The notes under the pieces: generated by a model | Told to the model about the DNA's origin: nothing | Database searches by the model: none | What the model saw: only the letters and a program-made list of their open reading frames with translations | Assembly: GCA_027038235.1 (NCBI GenBank) | Contig: JALVXV010000079.1 | Location: forward strand, 1-14,834 | Source: Campylobacterales bacterium | GTDB lineage: Bacteria; Campylobacterota; Campylobacteria; Campylobacterales; JALSKU01 | DNA length: 14,834 nt | Direction of reading: 5' to 3' | Program-made: the position numbers and the translations under genes | Shown here: positions 6,867 through 14,389 of the stretch, piece after piece | Numbering within the stretch: the first letter of the stretch is position 1 | Layout: each line of letters opens with the position of its first letter

Positions 6867-7841
6867 ATGGCAAAAAATGATTTAATAAGCGGAAGTATAT
6901 GGGAAGAGTATTCAAAAACTGTACAAGAGAGGATGAACAATCCAAAAAATATGGGCGAAATCACCGAAGAAGAGGCTGAAAAACTGGGCGGAAAGCTAAT
7001 AGTAGCTGACTTTGGAGCTGAGAGTTGTGGTGATGCGGTAAGACTTTATTGGGTGGTAGATCCTAAAACTGATAAGATAATAGATGCAAAGTTTAAAAGT
7101 TTTGGTTGTGGAACAGCAATAGCTAGTAGTGATACAATGGTGGAGCTTTGCAAAGGCAAAACTGTAGATGAAGCGGTAAAGATAACCAATATAGATGTAG
7201 AAAAAGCTATGAGAGATACTCCTGAAACTCCTGCGGTTCCTCCTCAAAAGATGCACTGCTCCGTTATGGCTTATGATGTTATAAAAAGAGCTGCAGCCCA
7301 GTATAAAGGGGTAGATGAGAGTAGTTTTGAAGATGAGATAATAGTATGTGAGTGTGCTAGAGTAAGCCTTGGCACCATAAAAGAGGTTATCAAGATAAAT
7401 GATTTAAAAACGGTAGAGGAGATAACAGACTATACAAAAGCAGGAGCATTTTGTAAATCCTGCATAAAACCGGGTGGTCATGAAGAAAGAGAGTACTATT
7501 TAGTAGATATTTTGGCTGAAACTAGAGCTGAAATGGAGGCTGAAAAACTTCAAAAAAGTGAACAAAGTGGAGAGAAGATAGCCTTTAAAGAGATGGGCAT
7601 TGTTCAAAAGTTAAAGACCATAGAAGAGGTTATAGATGAAAATATCAGACCTATGCTTGTCATGGATGGGGGCAATCTTGAAATCCTAGATATAAAAGAG
7701 AATGAGGATTATACAGATGTTTATATAAGATATTTGGGAGCTTGTAGTGGCTGTGCTAGTAGTGCTACTGGAACACTATATGCTATAGAGGCTATACTAA
7801 AAGAGAAGGTTGATAAAAGCATAAGGGTACTCCCTGTCTAA
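6867..7841 (+). CDS. nifU: Fe-S cluster scaffold protein NifU, three-domain form
   Basis: Assembles Fe-S clusters with sulfur from NifS and hands them to target enzymes. Its 324 residues show the full NifU architecture: an IscU-like domain (about 1-145) with scaffold cysteines Cys54, Cys81 and Cys131 and the conserved Asp56; a central BFD-like [2Fe-2S] domain with Cys161, Cys163, Cys196 and Cys199 (C-E-C and C-K-S-C); and a C-terminal Nfu domain (about 243-324) with Cys293 and Cys296 in C-S-G-C. Compared with Azotobacter NifU there is an N-terminal extension of about 19 residues, as in H. pylori. It follows nifS by 11 bp with an AAAGGA ribosome site. No nitrogenase gene is visible, so a housekeeping role is inferred. 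It converges on the chemoreceptor gene 17 bp away, and I find no convincing terminator there. Confidence 0.97.
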   Translation: MAKNDLISGSIWEEYSKTVQERMNNPKNMGEITEEEAEKLGGKLIVADFGAESCGDAVRLYWVVDPKTDKIIDAKFKSFGCGTAIASSDTMVELCKGKTVDEAVKITNIDVEKAMRDTPETPAVPPQKMHCSVMAYDVIKRAAAQYKGVDESSFEDEIIVCECARVSLGTIKEVIKINDLKTVEEITDYTKAGAFCKSCIKPGGHEEREYYLVDILAETRAEMEAEKLQKSEQSGEKIAFKEMGIVQKLKTIEEVIDENIRPMLVMDGGNLEILDIKENEDYTDVYIRYLGACSGCASSATGTLYAIEAILKEKVDKSIRVLPV

Positions 7842-7858
7842 AAATACTCTTATAAAAG

Positions 7859-9565
7859 TCAATTTTTTGGGTGGTAACCTATTCTAAAGCCACCCCAATG
7901 TTTATTGTTTACCATAATTGGAACTGATAGGTCATGCATAATCTCTCCTGTATCTCTTTTATATGTTTGTAGGAGTAGTTTTTTAGTATGATTGCCACAT
8001 CTACTTCCAGTTCTATCATCAAATATTCTTTTGCTTCTATTTCCAACAAAATCTTTCTCATAATCACCTGTAAGTTTTTGGGCAAATCTATTATTGTGTG
8101 TAGGAACATACCCATTTGGGTCAGTAGATATGGCATAAACTATACTTCTATTTTTAGCAAGTGCTTTTTCTTGAACTTCAGGAAGAACTTCATCACAAAA
8201 TTTATCATATGCAGTAGTATATTTTTGAGGATTTGTTCCTTCAATTGGTTTATAGTCTCTATCAAAAAGAGCACTCTCAGTAATTCTTCCTTTTTTTATC
8301 GCCTCTTCAAAAATTGAGCCTATCTTCTGTGCAGAGTCTTTAGCAATTTTATAAATCTCCTCATGATGTTTATCAAGAGCAAACTCACTTACAGATTCAT
8401 AAGAGTCCTCTGAGGAGTGCACAAGCTTATCGGTAGCTTGAGATATGTTTTTTATCTCATCTGCTACATCTTTTAACTGTCTGCTTATCTTTTCAATAGA
8501 TGAAACGATATCCTCAATATCTTTATTGTTAGATGAGGTACCTTGTGCGATATTGCTAATTTGTTCCTCTATGTAGGCAGACTGCTCTAAAAAGCTATTG
8601 ATTTGATTTCCAACATTTTCTACAAGTCCCATCTCTTTTTCTATCTGTACTGATAGATTTTTTATCTCTTTGGTTGCATCAGTGGTCTCATTTTGAATAA
8701 TTTCTATAGAGAGTGCAACCTCTTTAGTAGCAACTGCAGTTCTCTCTGCCAATTTTCTAACCTCATCTGCAACAACTGCAAAGCTCCTTCCATGCTCTCC
8801 GGCTCGTGCTGCCTCTATGGCAGCATTGAGTGCTAAAAGATTGGTCTGCTCTGCTATATCATCTATCACATCAGTTACATTTTTTATATCATTTGCTTTT
8901 TGGCTCAATGATAAAACCTTTTGACTAGCAGTTAAAGCGACCTCATTTATATTTTGCATACTACCAACTATAGTTTTCAAATCATTTTGACTCTGTTTGC
9001 TACCTTTCATTGTTTGTGATGTAAAATTTGAAGCCTCTTTAGCACTATTAGAGACACTATTTACATTAAGCATTATATTTTGTGTAGTGTTTGATATGGA
9101 CTCAATAGCCTTTGCTTGAGTCTCTATTTTATTGGATATATTATCTATAGATGATGAAAGAGTAGCGGTATAGATAGAGTTTTCACCAGAATCTTTAGAT
9201 AATTTTTCTGCCATATTCATAAGGATATCAAGCATATTATAAATCTTATCATAAAGGGTAAAAACAAGAGGGTTTCTCTCCTTTAAAGTAGCAAACTCTC
9301 TTTTGTACTCCTTTTGTTTATCAAAATCTCTTGTAGAAAATCTATTTAATAATTTAGATGCCCTTATAATGGGTTTTAAAACTATAAAGTCAAAAATAAT
9401 AGCTACGATGATTGAATCAACAAAAGAGAGTAGCAAAATAAGTGGTATAGATATATTGATTTTGGCTATCAAAGCTAAAACATATGTCAACAAAAATAGA
9501 ATGATTGTCAAAGCAATAACGGTTTTGAAATAAAATGACTTAATAGGCGAATTGGGCTTTTTCAT
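7859..9565 (-). CDS. Methyl-accepting chemotaxis protein with cytoplasmic C-terminal sensor-like domain
   Basis: 568 residues from the ATG at 9565, preferred over one at 9598 because GGAGAA lies just before it while the outer ATG has no ribosome site. Two hydrophobic segments (about 14-34 and 39-62) are joined by only a few residues, so there is no periplasmic ligand domain. A long coiled coil follows, with the MCP hairpin tip E-Q-T-N-L-L-A-L-N-A-A-I-E-A-A-R-A-G and downstream A-D-E-V-R-K-L-A (about 239-272), the contact for CheA and CheW. Residues about 405-568 form an extra domain with D-P-N-G-Y-V-P-T-H-N, F-D-D-R-T-G-S-R-C-G-N-H-T (515-527) and W-G-G-F-R-I-G-Y near the end. I know this domain from other proteobacterial receptors and read it as a Cache/PAS-like sensor; its ligand is unknown. 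It is divergent from the response regulator. Confidence 0.92.
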   Translation of the reverse strand: MKKPNSPIKSFYFKTVIALTIILFLLTYVLALIAKINISIPLILLLSFVDSIIVAIIFDFIVLKPIIRASKLLNRFSTRDFDKQKEYKREFATLKERNPLVFTLYDKIYNMLDILMNMAEKLSKDSGENSIYTATLSSSIDNISNKIETQAKAIESISNTTQNIMLNVNSVSNSAKEASNFTSQTMKGSKQSQNDLKTIVGSMQNINEVALTASQKVLSLSQKANDIKNVTDVIDDIAEQTNLLALNAAIEAARAGEHGRSFAVVADEVRKLAERTAVATKEVALSIEIIQNETTDATKEIKNLSVQIEKEMGLVENVGNQINSFLEQSAYIEEQISNIAQGTSSNNKDIEDIVSSIEKISRQLKDVADEIKNISQATDKLVHSSEDSYESVSEFALDKHHEEIYKIAKDSAQKIGSIFEEAIKKGRITESALFDRDYKPIEGTNPQKYTTAYDKFCDEVLPEVQEKALAKNRSIVYAISTDPNGYVPTHNNRFAQKLTGDYEKDFVGNRSKRIFDDRTGSRCGNHTKKLLLQTYKRDTGEIMHDLSVPIMVNNKHWGGFRIGYHPKN

Positions 9566-9647
9566 CTGTTCTCCAATATGTAAAATATAAAAAGCCATAT
9601 TGTATCATTTTTTTTATAATAAAAAATAAAAAACATTTTTTAAACTA

Positions 9648-9679
9648 TTAACAAATATTTAACATAAGATAGTTATAGT
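9648..9679 (+). promoter_or_regulatory. Response-regulator promoter: TTAAC-N6-TTAACA direct repeat plus -10-like element
   Basis: TTAACA at 9648-9653 and again at 9659-9664 are 11 bp apart, about one helical turn, as expected for tandem binding of an OmpR-family dimer. Nine bp further on is TATAGT (9674-9679). The same arrangement and spacing occur before the TonB receptor gene. TATAGT would start transcription at or next to the ATG at 9687, giving a leaderless or near-leaderless message; TAAGAT at 9665-9670 is an alternative. The site is also in the promoter region of the divergent chemoreceptor. Confidence 0.5.
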
Positions 9680-9686
9680 TCAACTT

Positions 9687-10358
9687 ATGAAAAAGCGATG
9701 GAAAACTTTACTTTTAGAAGATAATAGACTTTTTGCCGAAACCCTAAAAGATTTTTTAGAGGATAAGGGGTTTGATATAGATATCGTAAGTGATGGTGAA
9801 GAAGCCATCAGTAAAAGTTACTACAACAATTATGATATATATCTTTTAGATATTAATGTTCCTAGGATTAATGGGGTAGAGTTTTTAAAAATGCTTAGAA
9901 GAAGTGGTGATGAGAGACCAACAATCTTTATAACTTCACATCAAGATATACAGACTCTAAAAATGGGATATGAAAGTGGATGTGATGACTATATGAAAAA
10001 ACCTATTGATTTAGAGGAGTTGCTATATCGCATAGAGGTACTTTTGGGGAAAAGAAGAGCTGTAAAAACTACTGCTATATTGAGCAAAAACTCTTTTTAT
10101 GATTATAAGCAAAGAGTTGTTATGGTTGATGGAAAACCTAAGAAACTTCCGCTAAAAACTATCAAACTTTTAGAACTTTTTTTGGAAAACAAAGGACAAG
10201 TTGTTACAAAGGAGCAGATCATAAATCATCTTTGGAGTAGTGCTAATGAATACTCTGAGGGCTCTATAAGAGTTTATGTAAACAAACTAAAAAAGATATT
10301 AAATAAAGATGCTATAGAAAATATCAAAGGGATAGGGTATAAATTAACTATAAATTAA
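9687..10358 (+). CDS. OmpR-family response regulator, no partner kinase in view
   Basis: DNA-binding two-component regulator, 223 residues. The receiver domain (about 5-122) has the acidic pair Glu11-Asp12, phosphoacceptor Asp55 in L-L-D-I-N-V-P, Thr83/Ser84 and Lys105 in K-K-P-I-D. The C-terminal winged-helix domain (about 130-222) ends in the family pattern G-S-I-R-V-Y-V-N-K-L-K-K-I-L followed by I-K-G-I-G-Y-K-L. All phosphorylation residues are intact. No histidine kinase gene is nearby. The ATG at 9687 lacks a recognisable ribosome site; together with the close -10-like element this suggests a leaderless or weakly translated message. The gene lies 43 bp before the copper-type TonB receptor and divergent from a chemoreceptor. 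Shared TTAAC repeats before this gene and the receptor make it the probable regulator of both. It does not look like C. jejuni CosR. Confidence 0.93.
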   Translation: MKKRWKTLLLEDNRLFAETLKDFLEDKGFDIDIVSDGEEAISKSYYNNYDIYLLDINVPRINGVEFLKMLRRSGDERPTIFITSHQDIQTLKMGYESGCDDYMKKPIDLEELLYRIEVLLGKRRAVKTTAILSKNSFYDYKQRVVMVDGKPKKLPLKTIKLLELFLENKGQVVTKEQIINHLWSSANEYSEGSIRVYVNKLKKILNKDAIENIKGIGYKLTIN

Positions 10359-10375
10359 CACATCTTTTCTAAAAT
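10344..10375 (+). promoter_or_regulatory. TonB-receptor promoter: TTAAC-N6-TTAACA direct repeat plus -10 TAAAAT
   Basis: TTAACT (10344-10349) and TTAACA (10355-10360) are 11 bp apart and 9 bp upstream of TAAAAT (10370-10375), which matches TATAAT at five of six positions. The repeats cover the -35 region, the position used by OmpR/PhoB-type activators. The leader would be about 20 nt, with AGGAG at 10392-10396 before the ATG at 10402. The first repeat overlaps the last codons and stop of the response-regulator gene, so its sequence is partly constrained by coding. Confidence 0.5.
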
Positions 10376-10401
10376 ATGAGACTTAAATTTTAGGAGATTG
10401 C

Positions 10402-12426
10402 ATGAAAGTAGAAAAAATTATCGTTTTATCATCTATAGCTGCTATTTGTTTATATGCAGCTGATAGTATAGACTTAGGTAAAGTTACTGTACAAAGTACA
10501 GCTATAAAGACTGAAGTTACAAATGTTTCAGGAGAGGATTTAAAATCAGCTGACTTAGCTGAAGCTCTTACAAAACAAGTTCCCTCTATTACCATACAAA
10601 GAAGAAGTGCTATAGCAAATGATATTATCTTAAGAGGTCAAAGAAAAGATGATATAAATGTCATAATAGATGATGGCAAGATATATGGAGCTTGTCCAAA
10701 TAGGATGGATCCTCCCACTTCTCATGTTATTACTAGCAATATAAAAGATGTTGAAGTTATAGAGGGTCCTTATGATGTAGAGGATTTTGGTACATTAAGC
10801 GGTGCGGTAAAAGTAACTACAAATAAACCCACTCAAAATCTTCACGGTAATGTCAACTTCAATATGGGAAGTTGGAAGTATAGAAAGGGTTCAGCTTTTA
10901 TAAGCGGTGGAAATGATAAGGTTAGAGCTTTAATAGGTGCTTCAACTGAGCAAAGCGATCAGTATGAGGATGGCAATGGGCATACTTTAGCTAAACAGTT
11001 AAAACTAGCAACAGATGGCACACCAAATGCACCAAAGCAGTATAAACCTAGCGAATTTGACAGGTATGCCTACAAAAAAACATCTTTTATGGGAAAAGTT
11101 TATGTAAATATAACTGATAACCAAGAGTTGCAACTTGGCTATACGGGCAACAGAAGTGATAATGTACTTTATCCTTCTACTCCTATGGATGCTATAAGTG
11201 ATGATAGCGATCTTTACAATGTAAAATATATCCTAAAAGATTTAGGAAAATACTCTGATAAATTATCTTTTGAGTATTACTACTCTACTGTTGATCATCC
11301 TATGACTACACAATATAGAAAGATGAGTGCAGGACCAGCGGGAACTGTAGCAAATGTAATGAGTTCAACCATATATGGCGGAAAGATAAAAAATGAGTTT
11401 GGATATAATGGGGCTAAGATATCTTATGGTTTAGAAGCTAGTAAAAGAAATTGGGATGGAAGATACTATAAAAAATATACTACTAACCCAATAGCACTCA
11501 ATAAAAGCTTACCTGATGTTGATACAAAAAATGTAGGATTGTATGCAAAAGCTACAAAGAGTTATGGTAGGTTTGAGTTAAATGTTGGTGCAAGATATGA
11601 CCATACCAAAATCGACTCATCAAATAGCGATCCAAGTAAAACCTATAATGATATAAGCGGATATCTTTTTGGATATTATCGCCTAAATGATTCTTTAAAA
11701 TATTTTGTCGGTATTGGAAAGTCCATAAGAGTGCCTGATGGCAAAGAGTCTCATGATAGATTAAAGGATATAAGCGGTGCAACTGATGGGTATCTAGTAG
11801 GAAATCCAAATCTAAATGAAACAAAAAATTATGAGGGAGATTTAGGAGTTGAGGGAGAGTATGAAAATGCAACCTTTAAAGCAAAAGTTTTTTATAGTAA
11901 GTTAAATGATTTTATAGTCTATAACTCAACTGCAAAGCAGTATCAAAATGTAGATGCAAAAATTTATGGAGCTGAATTTAGCGGAACATACTTTGTAACT
12001 GATAGCTTTTATGTAGATGGTGGTGTAGCTTATCAAAGAGGTAAAAAAGATGATCCTCTTGCTGGTCAAACAGATACCAATTTGCCATCAATCCCTCCTA
12101 TAAAAGCAAACATAGGTTTTAACTATGACTATGATGATACAACTTCTCTAAGAGCTGAAGTAGTAGCTTCAGGCAGATGGAGCAAATATGATGCCGACAA
12201 TGGTGAACAGGCTATAGATAGCTGGAGTGTGGTAAATCTAAAGGCTAGTAGAGATATCTATAAAGGTTTCAATATAACCTTAGGGGTTGATAATCTTTTT
12301 GATAAAGCTTATGCTATATCAAATACATATAAAGACTTGCATTTAGTAGATGGTAGCACAGGTGAAGTAATGCTTTTAAATGAACCGGGCAGATATTTGT
12401 ATGTAAACTTATCATATAAATTTTAA
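10402..12426 (+). CDS. TonB-dependent outer-membrane receptor, copper-type (OprC/NosA-like)
   Basis: 674 residues. A signal peptide (1-19, hydrophobic core I-V-L-S-S-I-A-A-I-C, probable cut after L-Y-A) is followed by a TonB-box-like L-G-K-V-T-V (25-30), a plug domain (about 38-145, with R-G-Q-R and V-E-V-I-E-G-P) and a 22-strand-type barrel ending in N-L-S-Y-K-F with the terminal Phe typical of barrel proteins. The plug contains G-A-C-P-N-R-M-D-P-P-T-S, where Cys98 and Met102 form the CxxxM motif, and the barrel has V-D-H-P-M, where His299-x-Met301 is an HxM. These are the two copper-ligand motifs known from Pseudomonas OprC. Cys98 is the only cysteine of the mature protein. Transport of copper or a copper complex is therefore the best guess; a siderophore receptor is the alternative. 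It is preceded by AGGAG and lies just downstream of the response regulator. Confidence 0.9.
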   Translation: MKVEKIIVLSSIAAICLYAADSIDLGKVTVQSTAIKTEVTNVSGEDLKSADLAEALTKQVPSITIQRRSAIANDIILRGQRKDDINVIIDDGKIYGACPNRMDPPTSHVITSNIKDVEVIEGPYDVEDFGTLSGAVKVTTNKPTQNLHGNVNFNMGSWKYRKGSAFISGGNDKVRALIGASTEQSDQYEDGNGHTLAKQLKLATDGTPNAPKQYKPSEFDRYAYKKTSFMGKVYVNITDNQELQLGYTGNRSDNVLYPSTPMDAISDDSDLYNVKYILKDLGKYSDKLSFEYYYSTVDHPMTTQYRKMSAGPAGTVANVMSSTIYGGKIKNEFGYNGAKISYGLEASKRNWDGRYYKKYTTNPIALNKSLPDVDTKNVGLYAKATKSYGRFELNVGARYDHTKIDSSNSDPSKTYNDISGYLFGYYRLNDSLKYFVGIGKSIRVPDGKESHDRLKDISGATDGYLVGNPNLNETKNYEGDLGVEGEYENATFKAKVFYSKLNDFIVYNSTAKQYQNVDAKIYGAEFSGTYFVTDSFYVDGGVAYQRGKKDDPLAGQTDTNLPSIPPIKANIGFNYDYDDTTSLRAEVVASGRWSKYDADNGEQAIDSWSVVNLKASRDIYKGFNITLGVDNLFDKAYAISNTYKDLHLVDGSTGEVMLLNEPGRYLYVNLSYKF

Positions 12427-12446
12427 ATTAATTGCACCAAATATAA

Positions 12447-12466
12447 AGGCGGCTTAATTGCCGCCT
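12447..12466. terminator. Intrinsic terminator-like hairpin between the TonB receptor and nuoF
   Basis: AGGCGGC (12447-12453) pairs perfectly with GCCGCCT (12460-12466) around a 6-nt loop TTAATT. Such GC-rich arms are conspicuous in this AT-rich sequence. It lies 21 bp after the TonB receptor stop. Read on the minus strand it is followed by TTTATATTT, so it may also end nuoF transcripts, whose gene stops 107 bp away. The rest of the gap, up to 12573, shows no gene. Confidence 0.75.
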
Positions 12467-12573
12467 AATTCAAATCAACCAAAATTTTACTAGTAGATTT
12501 TTGCATTACCTATTATTAGAGATGCCCTTTAGCAAATCCCATATAGACACTCTATGTTTTATTATCAAAATAG

Positions 12574-13818
12574 TTACTTTACAAGCTTATAAAACTCATC
12601 TGGGAACTTTTTGATATGGCTTATTAGCACATCTGAAACAGCTGGGGCAAAGACACATACTGTTTTTCCATTCATCAGATCTGCTATATCCAAGATAGTA
12701 TCTATATCCCTTTTATTGCCATCTCCTGATAGGATTTTTTTTAAAAGCTTATCGCTCCACCCTACCCCCTCTCTACAAGGTGTACATTGACCACAAGATT
12801 CATGGTGGTAAAACTCTAGTAGATTTTTTGTAATCTCTGGGATAAAAACATCCTCATCCATTACTATCATACCACCTGTTCCTAAGCTTGAATTATGCTC
12901 TTTAAGAGACTCATAATCAAGTGTAATACTCTCTATCTCATCACCTCTTAAAATAGCACAGGATGAACCGCCTGGAATGATAGCTTTTAATTTTTTACCA
13001 TTTAAAACACCGCCACCTATCTTTTGAATATACTCTATCATGGAGACCCCATAGGGAGCTTCATAGATGCCTGGGTTGTTTATATGTCCACTCATTCCAA
13101 AGAGCATAGTACCGGGGCTTTTTTGAGTACCATATTTTCTATAGGCTTTGTAACCCTCATTTATGATATATGGCACTGAAGCGATAGTTTCAACATTGTT
13201 TACCAAAGTTGGCTCACCAAAAAACCACTCTGGCTCCTTTTGATGAGGCTTTAGTCTTGGATGCCCTCTTTTTCCCTCAAGAGACTCTAAAAGGGCTGAT
13301 TTCTCTCCGCAGATATAGGCTCCTGCACCTCTATGAACTGTAATATCCAAAGAGAAGTGGCTACCTTTTATATTTTTACCTAAAAATCCCTTTTCATAAG
13401 CCTCATCTATTGCCTCATTTAATCTTTTATACCAAAAAGCATACTCCCCTCTTATATAGATATATGCCTTTGTAGCCTTTATAGCATAACAGGTATCTAT
13501 CATGCCCTCTATTAGTAAGTGAGGATCATACTCCATAATTTGTCTATCTTTAAAAGTACCCGGCTCACTCTCATCAGCATTTACCACAAGATACTTTTGT
13601 CTATTCTCATATCCTTGTAAGAGTTTCCATTTTGCACCTGTTAATGCTCCGCCTCCCCCCTTTCCTCTTAAGCCACTTTTATCAACCTCTTCTACTAAGC
13701 TATTAGGTTCAAGGTCAAAAATCTTATCCAAAGATTTATATCTTCCATTTTTTACAGCAATATCAATTTTATGTGAATTTTGTATATCAAAATTTTTACT
13801 AACTATCTTTGCTAACAT
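12574..13818 (-). CDS. nuoF: Complex I subunit NuoF, with altered NADH pocket
   Basis: In standard complex I this peripheral-arm subunit oxidises NADH with FMN and passes electrons to a [4Fe-4S] cluster. It has 414 residues. Retained are the glycine-rich FMN loop (G-L-R-G-K-G-G-G-G, 49-57), N-A-D-E-S-E-P-G-T (80-88) with Asp82, Glu83 and Glu85, Tyr168 in G-A-G-A-Y-I-C-G-E, and cluster ligands Cys342, Cys345, Cys348 and Cys388. Compared with Thermus Nqo1, at a constant offset of 12, the residues that contact NADH differ: Phe70 is Ala58, Phe78 is Leu66, Phe205 is Gln193 and Glu185 is Lys173. The electron donor may thus not be NADH. The ATG shares one base with the nuoE stop (TAATG), so translation is probably coupled. 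It is the last gene of the cluster; nuoG does not follow. Confidence 0.93.
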   Translation of the reverse strand: MLAKIVSKNFDIQNSHKIDIAVKNGRYKSLDKIFDLEPNSLVEEVDKSGLRGKGGGGALTGAKWKLLQGYENRQKYLVVNADESEPGTFKDRQIMEYDPHLLIEGMIDTCYAIKATKAYIYIRGEYAFWYKRLNEAIDEAYEKGFLGKNIKGSHFSLDITVHRGAGAYICGEKSALLESLEGKRGHPRLKPHQKEPEWFFGEPTLVNNVETIASVPYIINEGYKAYRKYGTQKSPGTMLFGMSGHINNPGIYEAPYGVSMIEYIQKIGGGVLNGKKLKAIIPGGSSCAILRGDEIESITLDYESLKEHNSSLGTGGMIVMDEDVFIPEITKNLLEFYHHESCGQCTPCREGVGWSDKLLKKILSGDGNKRDIDTILDIADLMNGKTVCVFAPAVSDVLISHIKKFPDEFYKLVK

Positions 13819-14294
13819 TACTCTAGCCTATCTAACAACTCTTCTATCTTCTTAGGAGTTAAATTTTCAAAATACTCATCATTCAAACTAATCACAGGAG
13901 CATTGCCACAAGCTCCTAAGCACTCCACCTCTTCAAAAGAGAACTTTCCATCTTTGGTAGTTTCGCCATGTTTTATTCCTAATTTCTCTATAATCACCTC
14001 TCTTATCTTTTTGCTACCTCTTAGTTTACAACTTGCAGTTTTGCAAAGAGATATATGATATTTGCCTTTTAATTCAAGCTTAAACATTGTATAAAATGTT
14101 GCTACAGAGTAAACATCTGCCTTGCTTACTCCAATCTTTTTAGCTAAAAACTTCATAGCATCCAAGCTTATCCACCCCTCTTGCTCTTGTACAAGCCACA
14201 AAGAGGGGAGCATCATCGCTTTTATATCGGGATACCTCTTTTTTAATTCATTAAATTTTTTCTCATTCTCTTTACTAAAACAAAACTCACTCAC
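13818..14294 (-). CDS. nuoE: Complex I subunit NuoE, [2Fe-2S] protein
   Basis: Thioredoxin-fold subunit that pairs with NuoF at the tip of the peripheral arm and holds the off-path N1a cluster. At 158 residues it is normal length. Cluster ligands are Cys84 and Cys89 (C-K-T-A-S-C) and Cys125 and Cys129 (C-L-G-A-C), the usual Cx4C...Cx3C pattern. The family stretches L-P-S-L-W-L-V-Q-E-Q-E-G-W-I-S (29-43) and A-T-F-Y-T-M-F (65-71) are present. The start is GTG at 14294: an in-frame TAA at 14298-14300 rules out anything longer, and AAGGA lies at normal distance. A 95-bp gap separates it from nuoD, wider than usual inside a nuo operon; I see nothing definite in that gap beyond a small GTTTA/TAAAC inverted repeat. 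Confidence 0.95.
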   Translation of the reverse strand: MSEFCFSKENEKKFNELKKRYPDIKAMMLPSLWLVQEQEGWISLDAMKFLAKKIGVSKADVYSVATFYTMFKLELKGKYHISLCKTASCKLRGSKKIREVIIEKLGIKHGETTKDGKFSFEEVECLGACGNAPVISLNDEYFENLTPKKIEELLDRLE

Positions 14295-14389
14295 CTCTTA
14301 ATCCTTCTTTAAATAAGTGAAAATGGGATGAGAGCAAAGTAGTCAAAGAGTTTATGTTAAACTTTTTTCTTTACTCCTTTGCTCCTTAT

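Noticed and set aside
7869..7895. GGGTGG/CCACCC inverted repeat at the end of the chemoreceptor gene, considered as a terminator for nifU and the chemoreceptor.
   Set aside because: The loop is 15 nt. On the plus strand the T-run precedes the hairpin, and on the minus strand it is followed by A residues, so no T-tract follows in either direction; the sequence is explained by coding.
9566..9598. Eleven-residue N-terminal extension of the chemoreceptor from the ATG at 9598.
   Set aside because: GGAGAA lies directly before the inner ATG at 9565, inside the extension, and nothing resembling a ribosome site precedes 9598.
10383..10595. Minus-strand frame of 70 codons over the start of the TonB receptor gene.
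   Set aside because: Antisense to the signal peptide and plug of a clearly coding gene, with no start signal.
12427..12573. Possible small RNA or short gene in the TonB receptor/nuoF gap.
   Set aside because: Apart from the terminator-like hairpin at 12447-12466 there is no promoter, open frame or stable structure that I can support.
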